Shown: positions 25,936 to 36,675 of the stretch, piece by piece
Layout of the letters: every line of letters starts with the position of its first letter
Numbering within the stretch: the first letter of the stretch is position 1
Assembly: GCF_000783395.1 (NCBI RefSeq)
Contig: NZ_JSFK01000002.1
Span: forward strand, 434,001 to 498,000
Length of the DNA stretch: 64,000 nt
Direction of reading: 5' to 3'
Origin: Pseudomonas chlororaphis
Lineage (GTDB): Bacteria > Pseudomonadota > Gammaproteobacteria > Pseudomonadales > Pseudomonadaceae
The notes under the pieces: model-generated
What the model was told of the DNA's origin: nothing
The model's input: only the letters and a program-made list of their open reading frames with translations
Database searches by the model: none
Made by a program: the position numbers and the translations under genes

Positions 25936-27084
25936 TCAGGACGTCACTTCAGAAGACGCTACGCTCGCTCGCGACGTTCCGAGCCGTTGCACCAGCGCGG
26001 CACCGCGATTACGCATAGGCGTTTCAATGAAGCGATAATTCAGTTCGCTGAGCAAAACAATCAGGCCGGCGGCAAACAGCAAAGTAACGACCGGGTGTCC
26101 CGCCGGACTCGGCAGGCCTGCCCCCTGCAAACGGAAAATCACTTCGCGCACCAGGAAATACACCGGAATGTGGATCAGGTAGATGCCGTAGGAACGATTG
26201 CCTACCCACGCCATCGCCCGCTGCAAGCGCCCGGCCGGTAACAGATAATCGCCGTTGTAGGAGGCGATCCATACCAGTACGGCACTGAGAATGGCGATGG
26301 CGCCGATGCGATAGGGCGCCGTAGTAAAGCGCTCGGCGCCCAGGTAGCTCAGCAGCAAGCCGACAATGACCAGCAATGAAATCCCGGCCCACGGACGGCG
26401 CAGAAACGTCGGCTGCCAGCGTCGATAACCCGGTTGCACACTCCACATGGCCAACAACACACCCAGGGCAAGCGCGTCGGTTCGAACGGACATCAACAGC
26501 GACGTACGCACCAGGAACAGTTGCACCGCTACCAGCGCCAGTAACACCCACACCAAGTGTTTGCGGCAGAGCAGGATCAGCAGCGGAAACAGCAGGTAGA
26601 ACTGTTCCTCCAGCGCCAGACTCCAGTAGACGAAACTGCTGCCGTACTCGTAATGAAAAATAGCATCGGCAAAGCGGAAATTGGCGTACTGGAATACCCC
26701 CGCGAGCGTGGCCTGCACGTTGGCCTGCACCGTGCCGAACGCCCCGGAGCGATTGAAAAAAATGCACAGCAGCAGTATCAGTGCCAGCCACAACCAGGCC
26801 GATGGCAGCAGGCGAAAGGCTCGCCGCAACCAGAAATTACGCGTTTGCTCCCAGCACTCCTGACGGTTGCGGCAACTGCGCAGCGCAGGAATCAGACTGC
26901 GGGCGATGACGAACCCGGAAATCGCAAAAAAAAGATCCACCCCCCACCACAGCCCCAACCAGGCACGAAGGGATTCGAGCAGCGGCACGGGGTCGCTGAA
27001 CAGCCCTTGCAAGTGATGAAACAGCACCCCGAGTACTGCAATGGCACGCAGCACCTCAATGTCCATGATGCGTTTACTGCTCAT
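25936..27084 (-). CDS. acyltransferase 3 family O-acyltransferase (CPA accessory)
   Basis: A multi-pass membrane O-acyltransferase (OafA/YrhL type) of 382 residues with about ten hydrophobic segments. The family N-terminus DIEVLRAIAVLGVLFHHLQG carries the conserved Arg and His. Such enzymes add acetyl or other acyl groups to surface sugars. The ATG at 27084 overlaps the methyltransferase stop and has GGGGAGG upstream. It is last in a four-gene operon divergent from rmd, matching the acetylase gene (PA5458) among the CPA genes of P. aeruginosa. The specific substrate is inferred. Confidence 0.85.
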   Translation of the reverse strand: MSSKRIMDIEVLRAIAVLGVLFHHLQGLFSDPVPLLESLRAWLGLWWGVDLFFAISGFVIARSLIPALRSCRNRQECWEQTRNFWLRRAFRLLPSAWLWLALILLLCIFFNRSGAFGTVQANVQATLAGVFQYANFRFADAIFHYEYGSSFVYWSLALEEQFYLLFPLLILLCRKHLVWVLLALVAVQLFLVRTSLLMSVRTDALALGVLLAMWSVQPGYRRWQPTFLRRPWAGISLLVIVGLLLSYLGAERFTTAPYRIGAIAILSAVLVWIASYNGDYLLPAGRLQRAMAWVGNRSYGIYLIHIPVYFLVREVIFRLQGAGLPSPAGHPVVTLLFAAGLIVLLSELNYRFIETPMRNRGAALVQRLGTSRASVASSEVTS

Positions 27085-28003
27085 CCGGCCTCCCCGCATC
27101 CAGCGGTTTCCGGGCAATGATCACCTGACTCTTGGGCATGAACTGGTCGAGTACCTGTTTGATCGCCAGTCCGTCGGGCCGGTCAAGCATCTCTTCCCAG
27201 GTTCGGGCCCACCCTCCCATCAAATGCGGGAACGGTGCGTGAATGCGATCGCGCACCGCACCGCCCGGATCCTTGCCGGCCGCTTTTTCGCTGGCCCAGA
27301 AAAAAATCATCCCCATCACCCAGAAGAACCCGGTGGCTTGCCGATGTTCGATGACCAGCCCGGCCTCCTCGACCATCGCCTCGAAGCGCTCCGGGGTGAA
27401 AATCTGTACGTGGTTGGGTGACTGGTAATAACTCGCAGGGGCAATGCCTTTCTGCAAATGCTCGCCAACCGGTGCCGGCACACTGAGCAGATACAACGCA
27501 CCGGGACGCCCCATACGGGCCAGTTCGGCCATGAACGGCTCGGGTTCGTCGACGTGCTCCAACACCTCCATGCACACCACCCTGCTTGCGCAACCGTCCG
27601 CCAGTGGCAAGGGCAAGCTGTTGCTGACCAGCCCCAGACTCGGCCTGGAGCTCTTGGCTTCAACCTGACGCGCCAGCTCGCTCACTTTGTCGTGCTCGCT
27701 GTCGGTGAAGATCACCGATGCACCCTGACGTACCGCAAACAAGGTCGCGGCACCCTCGCCGCAACCGACATCGAGCAAGGTGTCGTCCGGCGTTATCGCA
27801 AAGCCTTTGAGCAATTCGCCGCTGTCATTGAGAAACCAACCGTCCAGGACTGCATCACGCAAGCCGACATCGCGGGGGGACCAAGTGAACAAGGGTTCAG
27901 GTTCAGATTCGGCTGTCTGCTCAACTACCGGTTCGGTGACCGGTTCAACGGCAAGCGGCGGTTGCGGTTCGGCGAAAAAGCGCTGGAGCAGTCGACGTAT
28001 CAT
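27074..28003 (-). CDS. SAM-dependent methyltransferase (CPA accessory)
   Basis: A class I methyltransferase of 309 residues. The SAM-binding motif LLDVGCGEGAATLFA is near residue 78 and MEVLEHVDEPEPFMAEL near 148. The first 40 residues are Pro/Glu-rich and probably flexible. It may methylate the D-rhamnan chain, perhaps at the non-reducing end as a stop signal; P. aeruginosa PA5457 holds the same position. It overlaps the glycosyltransferase gene upstream by four bases and the acyltransferase downstream by 11. Confidence 0.85.
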   Translation of the reverse strand: MIRRLLQRFFAEPQPPLAVEPVTEPVVEQTAESEPEPLFTWSPRDVGLRDAVLDGWFLNDSGELLKGFAITPDDTLLDVGCGEGAATLFAVRQGASVIFTDSEHDKVSELARQVEAKSSRPSLGLVSNSLPLPLADGCASRVVCMEVLEHVDEPEPFMAELARMGRPGALYLLSVPAPVGEHLQKGIAPASYYQSPNHVQIFTPERFEAMVEEAGLVIEHRQATGFFWVMGMIFFWASEKAAGKDPGGAVRDRIHAPFPHLMGGWARTWEEMLDRPDGLAIKQVLDQFMPKSQVIIARKPLDAGRPDEQ

Positions 28004-29304
28004 GCTCCGCTCACCTCCCTGGTCAATTCAGTACGCCGCTCGAGCAGTTGCGCAAAAAATACCTGCAAGCGCTGCTCGGCCACGGCTTGACTGCAAAATC
28101 CTTGCAGACTCTGCACAGCCTTCGCCGACATCTGCGCATAACGCTGTGGATAGTTTTTGGCCACCTCGTAGCTGGCTCGATAGGCCGTGCAAATCGAGGC
28201 CCAATTGGCCGCGTAGCGCAGGGTCCGGTAAGCCGAGCGAGGATCGTGCGGCCAGGCCGTAAACTCCTCGGTCGACTCGATCACGAACGCATTGTCGGCA
28301 TTCAGATAGTCGATCATCGCCGTCGTGCATGGCGCCACGGCCGGTTTGCCGCAAGACATGAACTCCATCAGCGGCAGGCACTGGCCTTCGCCATAGGACG
28401 TGTTGACGACGTAGCGGGTCGCCTGCACCAGCCGTTCGTAATCCGCGTCCGCCAGATAGCCATAGACCAGCACGACGCGGCAGCGATAAGGCTGGTTTTT
28501 GTACAAATGATGCAGGATGTCGGTGAGCGCTTCTGCGGCATCGTGGTGCGTGAGCTTGAGCACCAGTGTCGCGTCATCGTGGTCACGGAAAGTCGCGCAG
28601 AAGGCACTGATCATGTCCTCCCAGTTCTTGCGACCGTCGCGCGGGTTGAACACCGAGGTGTACACCACCCCTTCAAGCAACAACACTTGCTCGGTGACCG
28701 GTGCGAGGAAGTCGATACCCGGGCCACTGCGCAGATGCACCGGGCCAAAGGCATCCAGATCGATCTCGCGACTGTCGACCACCAGTCCTTTGATCGTCAA
28801 TCGTACCGAATCGACCACAGGTTGCCCCTGCAACTGAACGCCACGCGCAGCGAATCGATCCCAGACCGGGGCAGGTACGGCGACAATCGGGTAATCGGCG
28901 CTCATCGCCTCGCGCACCGCATCGACCGTGTAAGTGGAATGGGTGATCGCCGCACCGCAGGCGTTGAGTACCGTGCGCCAGTCGTTCAACGGATCGCCGG
29001 CAAACGGTTCGTTGGGGATGGTGCTGAACTCCCAGGCGAAGACTGGCAGCGTCGGACAGGCCAGATGCACCGGGGTGCGGTGCGGTGGCGAGAACGAGAG
29101 AAATACACAAGGCTCACCACGGGACTGGCAGTCGGCGTACAACGCATCGACTTCAGTGTTCGGGTCCATGACCTCGATCACCCGTCCAAGGCGCTCCAGC
29201 ACCGGGCGATATTCCTTGAGAACGAAGAAATAGCTGTACTCCGAACGCCCGAGGTTGCGGCTGATGGTGTGCTGGTTTGTTTCCGAATGGATGATGATCA
29301 GCAT
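28000..29304 (-). CDS. glycosyltransferase (GT4-like, CPA accessory)
   Basis: A 434-residue glycosyltransferase. The C-terminal half holds a GT-B fold with a nucleotide-sugar site (YGEGQCLPLMEFMSCGKPAVAP, about residue 320). A conserved NPRDGRKNWEDMISAF precedes it. The N-terminal half (SETNQHTISRNLGRSEYSYFFVL) is shared with the next gene, so the two are tandem paralogues. It starts inside the end of the upstream gene (7-base overlap). P. aeruginosa has two glycosyltransferase genes (PA5455, PA5456) at the same site, needed for CPA synthesis. Confidence 0.85.
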   Translation of the reverse strand: MLIIIHSETNQHTISRNLGRSEYSYFFVLKEYRPVLERLGRVIEVMDPNTEVDALYADCQSRGEPCVFLSFSPPHRTPVHLACPTLPVFAWEFSTIPNEPFAGDPLNDWRTVLNACGAAITHSTYTVDAVREAMSADYPIVAVPAPVWDRFAARGVQLQGQPVVDSVRLTIKGLVVDSREIDLDAFGPVHLRSGPGIDFLAPVTEQVLLLEGVVYTSVFNPRDGRKNWEDMISAFCATFRDHDDATLVLKLTHHDAAEALTDILHHLYKNQPYRCRVVLVYGYLADADYERLVQATRYVVNTSYGEGQCLPLMEFMSCGKPAVAPCTTAMIDYLNADNAFVIESTEEFTAWPHDPRSAYRTLRYAANWASICTAYRASYEVAKNYPQRYAQMSAKAVQSLQGFCSQAVAEQRLQVFFAQLLERRTELTREVSGA

Positions 29305-30878
29305 GAGGCGTTATCCGTAACCGGGGCGACGCTGCCGGCCTGTGATGCCAGCCCGAAAAAATCGCTGACACGCTTTTGCAGCGCCGGTTGCGCGCAGTAC
29401 TCGTGCATGCGCTCGGCTGCCGCCAGCGACATGCGTTGATAAACCTGTGGCTGTGTCTTGGCCATCCGGTAACTGTTTTCGTAGGCTTTTTTCAACGATC
29501 CCCAGTCCGGTCGATGGCGTTGCGCGCGAAAGAGCATTCGCGGGTCATGGGGCCAGGTGCACACCTCAACACTGGAGCCGACCACGAACGCCACGGACTC
29601 ATCAATGTAATCCTGCATTGCCGTGTGATCGGGAGCGATCACCGGTTTGCCGCATGCCATGAATTCCATCAGCGGCAGGCACAGGCCTTCGCAATGCGAA
29701 GCGTTGACGTAATAACTCGCGGACTGGTAAAGCCGCGCATATTCAGCATCGTCCAGATAGCCCTGAATCATCACGACCCGGCAGGAAAAGGGTGCCAGTT
29801 GCGCCAGCGGTGTCATCAAGTGTGCGTAGACGGCCGCCAGATCGCTCTGGGTAAATTTCATCACCAGTGTGGCATCGGGGATGTCACGAAACGCCGCGCA
29901 AAAAGCAGTCAGAATCTGTAGCCAGTTCTTGCGCCCGTCATCGGGGCGGAACACCGTCACGTAGACCACACCGTCCACACGGGTTTGCACCGTTAATGAA
30001 CTGTCCGGCATATCTCGGGGTGGCGGTTGGACCGCTACCGGTAAAGGCTGTGGGCCTGCGATGTTTGGCAGACGTTTGCCGAGCCAGTCATGCAAAGTCT
30101 CTGGAACCAGGTCGCGAATCCCTTCCCAGTACCAGCTCTGCAGAAACCTCACGCGAGACACTGGCGGTTCCTGCTCGTGACCCAGATTCAGCACCCACAA
30201 TCGCAAATAATGCCGGGCAATGACAAAGCGCCGCTTCAGGGTCAGCGGTGGCGGGCGCGAAGCCTCCAGCTGTGCTTCGATTTCGGCCAGCTCCTCGGGG
30301 GTCAGCGGCTCGGGCAGCAGGTTATCCGGATGCAGGTTCATCTGGCGAGAATCAAAGATGCAACCTTTGACCGTCAACGTCGTACCCGGATTGACCGGCG
30401 CGCTGACGTGTTGCTCGCGAATCGCTGCAAAGTGCTCCCACAGCGGGGCTGGCAAGACCAACACCGGGAAGTCTTCGCCCATGGAACGACGGATCGCCCG
30501 GGCGGTGTGGCTGGACAGTGTGATCACGCGGCCATGTGCAGCCAGCATCCGTGTCCAGTCCTGGCGTGGATCGTTGCCCCACTGTTCATTGGGGATCGAA
30601 TCGTACTCCCACGCAACAACGCAGACGGTGGGGCATTCGAGATCGGTCCGGGTTTTCTGTGGTCGGGTGAAAGAGAGAAAGACACTCTCCTGGCCAGCGG
30701 CGAGCAGTTGTCGGTAGAGCGGATCGACTTCGGCAACGGCACCTGCCACATGGACTCGCCCGAGCATTTCGAGCAGGGGAAGATAGGCCTTCAGCACAAA
30801 GTAATAACTGGAATCGGGATGTCCCAGATTCTGGCTGATGGAACTGTCGTTGATGTCCGAATAAAGAATGAAATTCAT
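29298..30878 (-). CDS. glycosyltransferase (GT4-like, CPA accessory, with insertion)
   Basis: A 526-residue paralogue of the next gene. The same N-terminal pattern (DINDSSISQNLGHPDSSYYFVL) and C-terminal CEGLCLPLMEFMACGKPVIAP are seen. It carries an extra segment of roughly 90 residues near 205-300 that is rich in Pro, Arg and Trp. ATG 30878 (MNFILYSD) is chosen over 30902 because it matches the paralogue start. It is the first gene of the four-gene accessory operon and diverges from rmd across 417 bp. Confidence 0.85.
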   Translation of the reverse strand: MNFILYSDINDSSISQNLGHPDSSYYFVLKAYLPLLEMLGRVHVAGAVAEVDPLYRQLLAAGQESVFLSFTRPQKTRTDLECPTVCVVAWEYDSIPNEQWGNDPRQDWTRMLAAHGRVITLSSHTARAIRRSMGEDFPVLVLPAPLWEHFAAIREQHVSAPVNPGTTLTVKGCIFDSRQMNLHPDNLLPEPLTPEELAEIEAQLEASRPPPLTLKRRFVIARHYLRLWVLNLGHEQEPPVSRVRFLQSWYWEGIRDLVPETLHDWLGKRLPNIAGPQPLPVAVQPPPRDMPDSSLTVQTRVDGVVYVTVFRPDDGRKNWLQILTAFCAAFRDIPDATLVMKFTQSDLAAVYAHLMTPLAQLAPFSCRVVMIQGYLDDAEYARLYQSASYYVNASHCEGLCLPLMEFMACGKPVIAPDHTAMQDYIDESVAFVVGSSVEVCTWPHDPRMLFRAQRHRPDWGSLKKAYENSYRMAKTQPQVYQRMSLAAAERMHEYCAQPALQKRVSDFFGLASQAGSVAPVTDNASC

Positions 30879-31295
30879 GGCATTCCACGATGACACTGCC
30901 ATCCCGGCAGCCTCACACTGTGACGGCCAAGCGTTAAATCGGATTGATATCCGTTCTTCGTCTCTGGTCCCGTCTTGTTCTTGTTTTAGTGGTCAGTTTC
31001 ACCTTTGCGCACGACGATCCCGACAAACCCGGCCAATCGTGACAAGGCGCATTCTAAACACATCCGCAAAGGGTTCGTGAACCGCTCGGCGAGAATAAAT
31101 CCGACTACGCTAACGAGAACTGACCAGTCACGGTTTGGCCTGTTGAAATTGCCGGGCAATTGGCACAGATTGACAACAAACAACTACAACAACTGACTTC
31201 GCCTGTCTTTTAGCCGGTTTTTCTTTCGGTCTGTCAGACCCTTCCTTAAAGCCTGTGGGAAAGTGGCGCAAGTTCAAAGACCAAGGGGTCGCTGT
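30879..31295. promoter_or_regulatory. 417-bp divergent intergenic region between CPA operons
   Basis: No credible gene is seen here. It must hold the promoters for the accessory operon (leftward) and the rmd-wbpZ operon (rightward). It is more AT-rich than its surroundings. A 9-bp inverted pair TGGTCAGTT (30990-30998) / AACTGACCA (31118-31126) is present, but this may be chance. No ops/JUMPstart element (GGCGGTAG) was found. Confidence 0.5.
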
Positions 31296-33178
<1,883 letters not shown>

Positions 33179-33181
33179 GCC

Positions 33182-34624
33182 ATGCTGATTCCCGTGATTC
33201 TGTCCGGCGGTGCCGGCACCCGTTTGTGGCCAGTGTCCCGCGAGGGCCATCCGAAACCGTTCATGAATCTGCCCGACGGCCAATCGCTGCTGGGCAAGAC
33301 CTACCAGCGAGCGGCAGCCTTGCTTAATGGCTGGGGCGACATTGTCACGGTGACCAACCGCGAGTACTACTTCCAGAGCAAGGATCACTATTGCGCCGCC
33401 CACGTGTCGCGCCATCGCGGGCACTTCCTGCTGGAGCCGACCGGGCGTAACACGGCGCCGGCCATCGCTGCGGCGGCGTTATCGCTGCAAGCACTGCATG
33501 GTGATGACGCGATCATGGTGGTGATGCCTGCCGACCATTTGATCGTCAACCAAGACGCGCTGAAAACCGCGGTCGAGCACGCGGTCAATCTGGCCAAAGA
33601 CGGTTATCTGGTGACCTTCGGTGTGACGCCGACCGCCCCGGAAACCGGCTTCGGCTACATCGAGACCGGCGCCCCGCTGGACGCCAAGGGCGCGGCGAAA
33701 GTACAGCGTTTCGTCGAGAAACCCGACCTGCAAACCGCTACGCATTATCTGGAGAGCGGCAATTTCCTGTGGAATTCGGGAATGTTCTGCTTCACCACCG
33801 CCAGCGTGATTGACGAACTGCAATTGCACGCGCCCGAACTGCTGGAACAGACCCGCGCCTGCATGGCCGCCAGTGCGCCGATCGAAACCGTCGGTTGCCT
33901 GCAACAGGAACTGTCGCCAGCGCTGTTCGCTGAAATCACCGACATCTCCATCGACTACGCGTTGATGGAGCGTTCGGAAAAAGTCGTCGTCGTGCCGGCC
34001 GGTTTCGACTGGAGCGACATTGGTTCCTGGGGCGCTGTCGCGGCACTGCTGCCGGCCGATGCCGACAACAACCGCGCCAGCGGCGAAGCGATCTTCATCG
34101 ACAGCCACAACAACTTCGTCCAGAGCGAGGGTCGGCTCGTCGCGACAGTCGGTGTGGATAACCTGATCGTGGTCGACACCGCCGACGCGGTGCTGGTGGC
34201 CCATGCCGACCGTGCGCAGGACGTGCGCCGGGTGGCCAAGCAACTCAAGGACAAATCCCACGAAGCCTATCGGCTGCATCGTACCGTCAGCCGTCCGTGG
34301 GGCACTTACACTGTTCTCGAAGAAGGCCCGCGCTTCAAGATCAAGCGCATCGTGGTCAAGCCTGGCGGCAAGCTCTCGCTGCAAATGCACCATCACCGCA
34401 ACGAACATTGGGTGGTGGTCGAAGGCATGGCCAAAGTCACCAACAATGGCAGCGGCACGACGCTGGTGGCAAAGAACGAGTCGACCTTCATCGCCGCCGG
34501 TCACAAGCATCGCCTGGAAAATCCCGGCGTGATCGATCTGGTGATCATCGAAGTGCAAAGCGGCGAATACCTGGGAGAGGACGACATCGTCCGCTTCGAA
34601 GACCAATACGGCAGGACGGATTAA
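33182..34624 (+). CDS. wbpW: mannose-1-phosphate guanylyltransferase / mannose-6-phosphate isomerase
   Basis: A bifunctional type II enzyme of 480 residues that supplies GDP-mannose for the pathway. The guanylyltransferase motif LSGGAGTRLWPVSR is near residue 6 and FVEKP near 175. The C-terminal isomerase cupin has QMHHHRNEHWVVVEG near 400 with its metal-binding His. It is a paralogue of AlgA; position in the CPA operon supports WbpW. It ends directly at the next start codon with no gap. Confidence 0.92.
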   Translation: MLIPVILSGGAGTRLWPVSREGHPKPFMNLPDGQSLLGKTYQRAAALLNGWGDIVTVTNREYYFQSKDHYCAAHVSRHRGHFLLEPTGRNTAPAIAAAALSLQALHGDDAIMVVMPADHLIVNQDALKTAVEHAVNLAKDGYLVTFGVTPTAPETGFGYIETGAPLDAKGAAKVQRFVEKPDLQTATHYLESGNFLWNSGMFCFTTASVIDELQLHAPELLEQTRACMAASAPIETVGCLQQELSPALFAEITDISIDYALMERSEKVVVVPAGFDWSDIGSWGAVAALLPADADNNRASGEAIFIDSHNNFVQSEGRLVATVGVDNLIVVDTADAVLVAHADRAQDVRRVAKQLKDKSHEAYRLHRTVSRPWGTYTVLEEGPRFKIKRIVVKPGGKLSLQMHHHRNEHWVVVEGMAKVTNNGSGTTLVAKNESTFIAAGHKHRLENPGVIDLVIIEVQSGEYLGEDDIVRFEDQYGRTD

Positions 34625-35422
34625 ATGCTGCTTTCCCTGTACCGCTCGCTGCATGACTACCGAGGTTTCATTCTCGGCAGCGTGCAGCGAGAGTTCCAAG
34701 CGCGTTACCGCAATTCGCTGCTCGGTGCTCTGTGGCCGATCTTCAATCCGCTGTCGATGATCATCGTTTACACGGTGATCTTTTCCCACATCATGCGCGC
34801 CCGCCTGCCCGGTGTGGATGACGGCATGGCCTACAGCATTTACCTGTGCGCCGGCCTGCTGGCGTGGGGGCTGTTTTCGGAAATCACCCTGCGCAGCCAG
34901 AACATGTTTCTGGACAACGCCAACCTGCTGAAAAAAATAAGCTTCCCCAGGGTCTGTCTGCCGGTGATCGTGCTGATCAATGCCGGGATCAATTTCGCCA
35001 TCATCATCGGCTTGTTTCTCGGTTTTCTGCTCGTCACCGGACGCTGGCCGGGCATGGCCTTGCTCGCGCTGGTGCCATTGATTGCCCTGCAGATGATGCT
35101 CTGCGCCGGACTCGGCATGGTCCTGGGGGTGCTCAACGTATTCTTCCGTGATGTCGGCCAGCTCTTCGGTATCTGTCTGCAATTCTGGTTCTGGCTGACA
35201 CCGATCGTGTACCCCATCAGCATATTGCCGGAGTGGTTACAGAGTCTGCTGCAATTCAACCCGCTGACCAGCCTGATCGCCAGCTACCAGAATGTTTTCC
35301 TCTATGGTCAATGGCCACTCTGGAGCTCGCTGCTGCCGGCGTTCGTGATTGGTGTGGTGTTTTGCGCAATCGGTCTGCGCCTGTTCCGCCAACGGGTCGG
35401 CGAAATGGTGGATGAGCTCTGA
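34625..35422 (+). CDS. wzm: polysaccharide ABC transporter permease
   Basis: The membrane half of the exporter that moves finished undecaprenyl-linked D-rhamnan to the periplasm. It has 265 residues with six membrane segments and the ABC-2 family start LGSVQREFQARYRNSLLGALWPIFNPL. The start follows directly on the wbpW stop, and its own stop overlaps the wzt ATG by one base. Confidence 0.92.
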   Translation: MLLSLYRSLHDYRGFILGSVQREFQARYRNSLLGALWPIFNPLSMIIVYTVIFSHIMRARLPGVDDGMAYSIYLCAGLLAWGLFSEITLRSQNMFLDNANLLKKISFPRVCLPVIVLINAGINFAIIIGLFLGFLLVTGRWPGMALLALVPLIALQMMLCAGLGMVLGVLNVFFRDVGQLFGICLQFWFWLTPIVYPISILPEWLQSLLQFNPLTSLIASYQNVFLYGQWPLWSSLLPAFVIGVVFCAIGLRLFRQRVGEMVDEL

Positions 35423-36675
35423 TGGGACATATCCGTGTTACCGGGCTGGGCAAAGCCTATAAACAATACCCCAGCCGCTGGCGTCGCCTGGCCGAATGGC
35501 TGATTCCTTTTTCGCCGCTGCGTCACCGCCAGCATTGGGTATTCAAGGACCTGACCTTCGAGATCCCGGCCGGCGAGGCCGTGGGCATCGTCGGGGTCAA
35601 TGGCGCTGGCAAGAGTACGTTGCTGAAGATGATTACCGGCACCAGCCGACAGACCTGCGGCACCATTGAGTTGTCGGGTCGGGTCGCTGCGTTGCTGGAA
35701 CTGGGCATGGGTTTTCACCCGGACTTCACCGGCCGGCAGAACGCTGTGATGGCCGGGCAACTGCTCGGTATGCAGCTCGAAGAAATCAACGCCTTGATGC
35801 CACAGATCGAGAGCTTCGCTGAAATCGGCGAAGCGATTGATCATCCGGTGCGCACCTACTCCAGTGGGATGCAGATGCGTCTGGCGTTCAGTGTCGCCAC
35901 CGCACGCCGCCCCGACATTCTGATCGTCGACGAAGCGCTGTCCGTGGGTGATGCCTACTTCCAGCATAAAAGCTTCGAGCGCATCCGCAGTTTTCGTACA
36001 GCCGGGACCACCCTGCTGATCGTGTCCCACGACCGCTCGGCGATTCAATCGATCTGCGATTCGGCGATCCTGCTCGATGGCGGCCGCATGGCCATGCACG
36101 ACAGACCCGAAGCGGTGATGGATTACTACAACGCCTTGCTTGCCGAACGTGAGGGCCAGACCGTACGCCAGGAAATGCTCAGCGACGGCCAGGTACAAAC
36201 CGTGTCGGGCACCGGTGAGGCGGGCATTCTGCGCGTACGCCTGCTGGACCAATCCGAGCGCTCCATCGAAGCCGCCGAAGTCGGCCAGCCAGTGGTACTG
36301 GCGGTTGACGTCGAAGTGCGTCAGGACATCGAACGGCTGGTGCTGGGGTTCATGATCAAGGATCGCCTCGGCCAGCCCATGTATGGCATCAACACCCATC
36401 GCCAGAACCAGGCACTGGAAAACCTGCGGGCCGGCGAGCGCATAAGCTATCGCTTTGCGTTTGTCATGGGTCTGGGCAAAGGCAACTATTCGGTGGCCCT
36501 GAGCCTGTCGCGGCTGGATTCGCACCTGGACCGTAATTACGAATGGCGTGATCTCGGTCTGGTGTTTCATGTCATCAACAATCGACGCGAAGATTTCGTC
36601 GGTTGCTCATGGCTCAACGCACAGACCACGATCAGTCGTGATGTCGAAGCCAGCCGTGTGGAGCGCACACCATGA
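35422..36675 (+). CDS. wzt: polysaccharide ABC transporter ATPase with C-terminal carbohydrate-binding domain
   Basis: The ATPase partner of Wzm, 417 residues. Walker A GVNGAGKST is near residue 62, the signature TYSSGMQMRLAFSVA near 150, and Walker B ILIVDEALSVGD near 170. About 150 extra residues at the C-terminus (from GTGEAGILRVRLLDQ) form the Wzt-C beta-sandwich. In E. coli O9a this domain recognises a modified chain end before export. The methyltransferase next door could supply such a mark here; that is inference. Confidence 0.92.
   Translation: MGHIRVTGLGKAYKQYPSRWRRLAEWLIPFSPLRHRQHWVFKDLTFEIPAGEAVGIVGVNGAGKSTLLKMITGTSRQTCGTIELSGRVAALLELGMGFHPDFTGRQNAVMAGQLLGMQLEEINALMPQIESFAEIGEAIDHPVRTYSSGMQMRLAFSVATARRPDILIVDEALSVGDAYFQHKSFERIRSFRTAGTTLLIVSHDRSAIQSICDSAILLDGGRMAMHDRPEAVMDYYNALLAEREGQTVRQEMLSDGQVQTVSGTGEAGILRVRLLDQSERSIEAAEVGQPVVLAVDVEVRQDIERLVLGFMIKDRLGQPMYGINTHRQNQALENLRAGERISYRFAFVMGLGKGNYSVALSLSRLDSHLDRNYEWRDLGLVFHVINNRREDFVGCSWLNAQTTISRDVEASRVERTP

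Noticed and set aside
30990..31126. 9-bp inverted pair TGGTCAGTT / AACTGACCA in the CPA intergenic region
   Set aside because: Arms are 119 bp apart and of a length expected by chance in a region this size; no regulator is known to match.
33479..35182. 567-codon minus-strand frame opposite wbpW and wzm
   Set aside because: The genes on the plus strand are certain by motifs and tight spacing; the antisense product is low in hydrophobic core and spans two genes. The frame opposite wzt (35308-36570) is rejected for the same reason.
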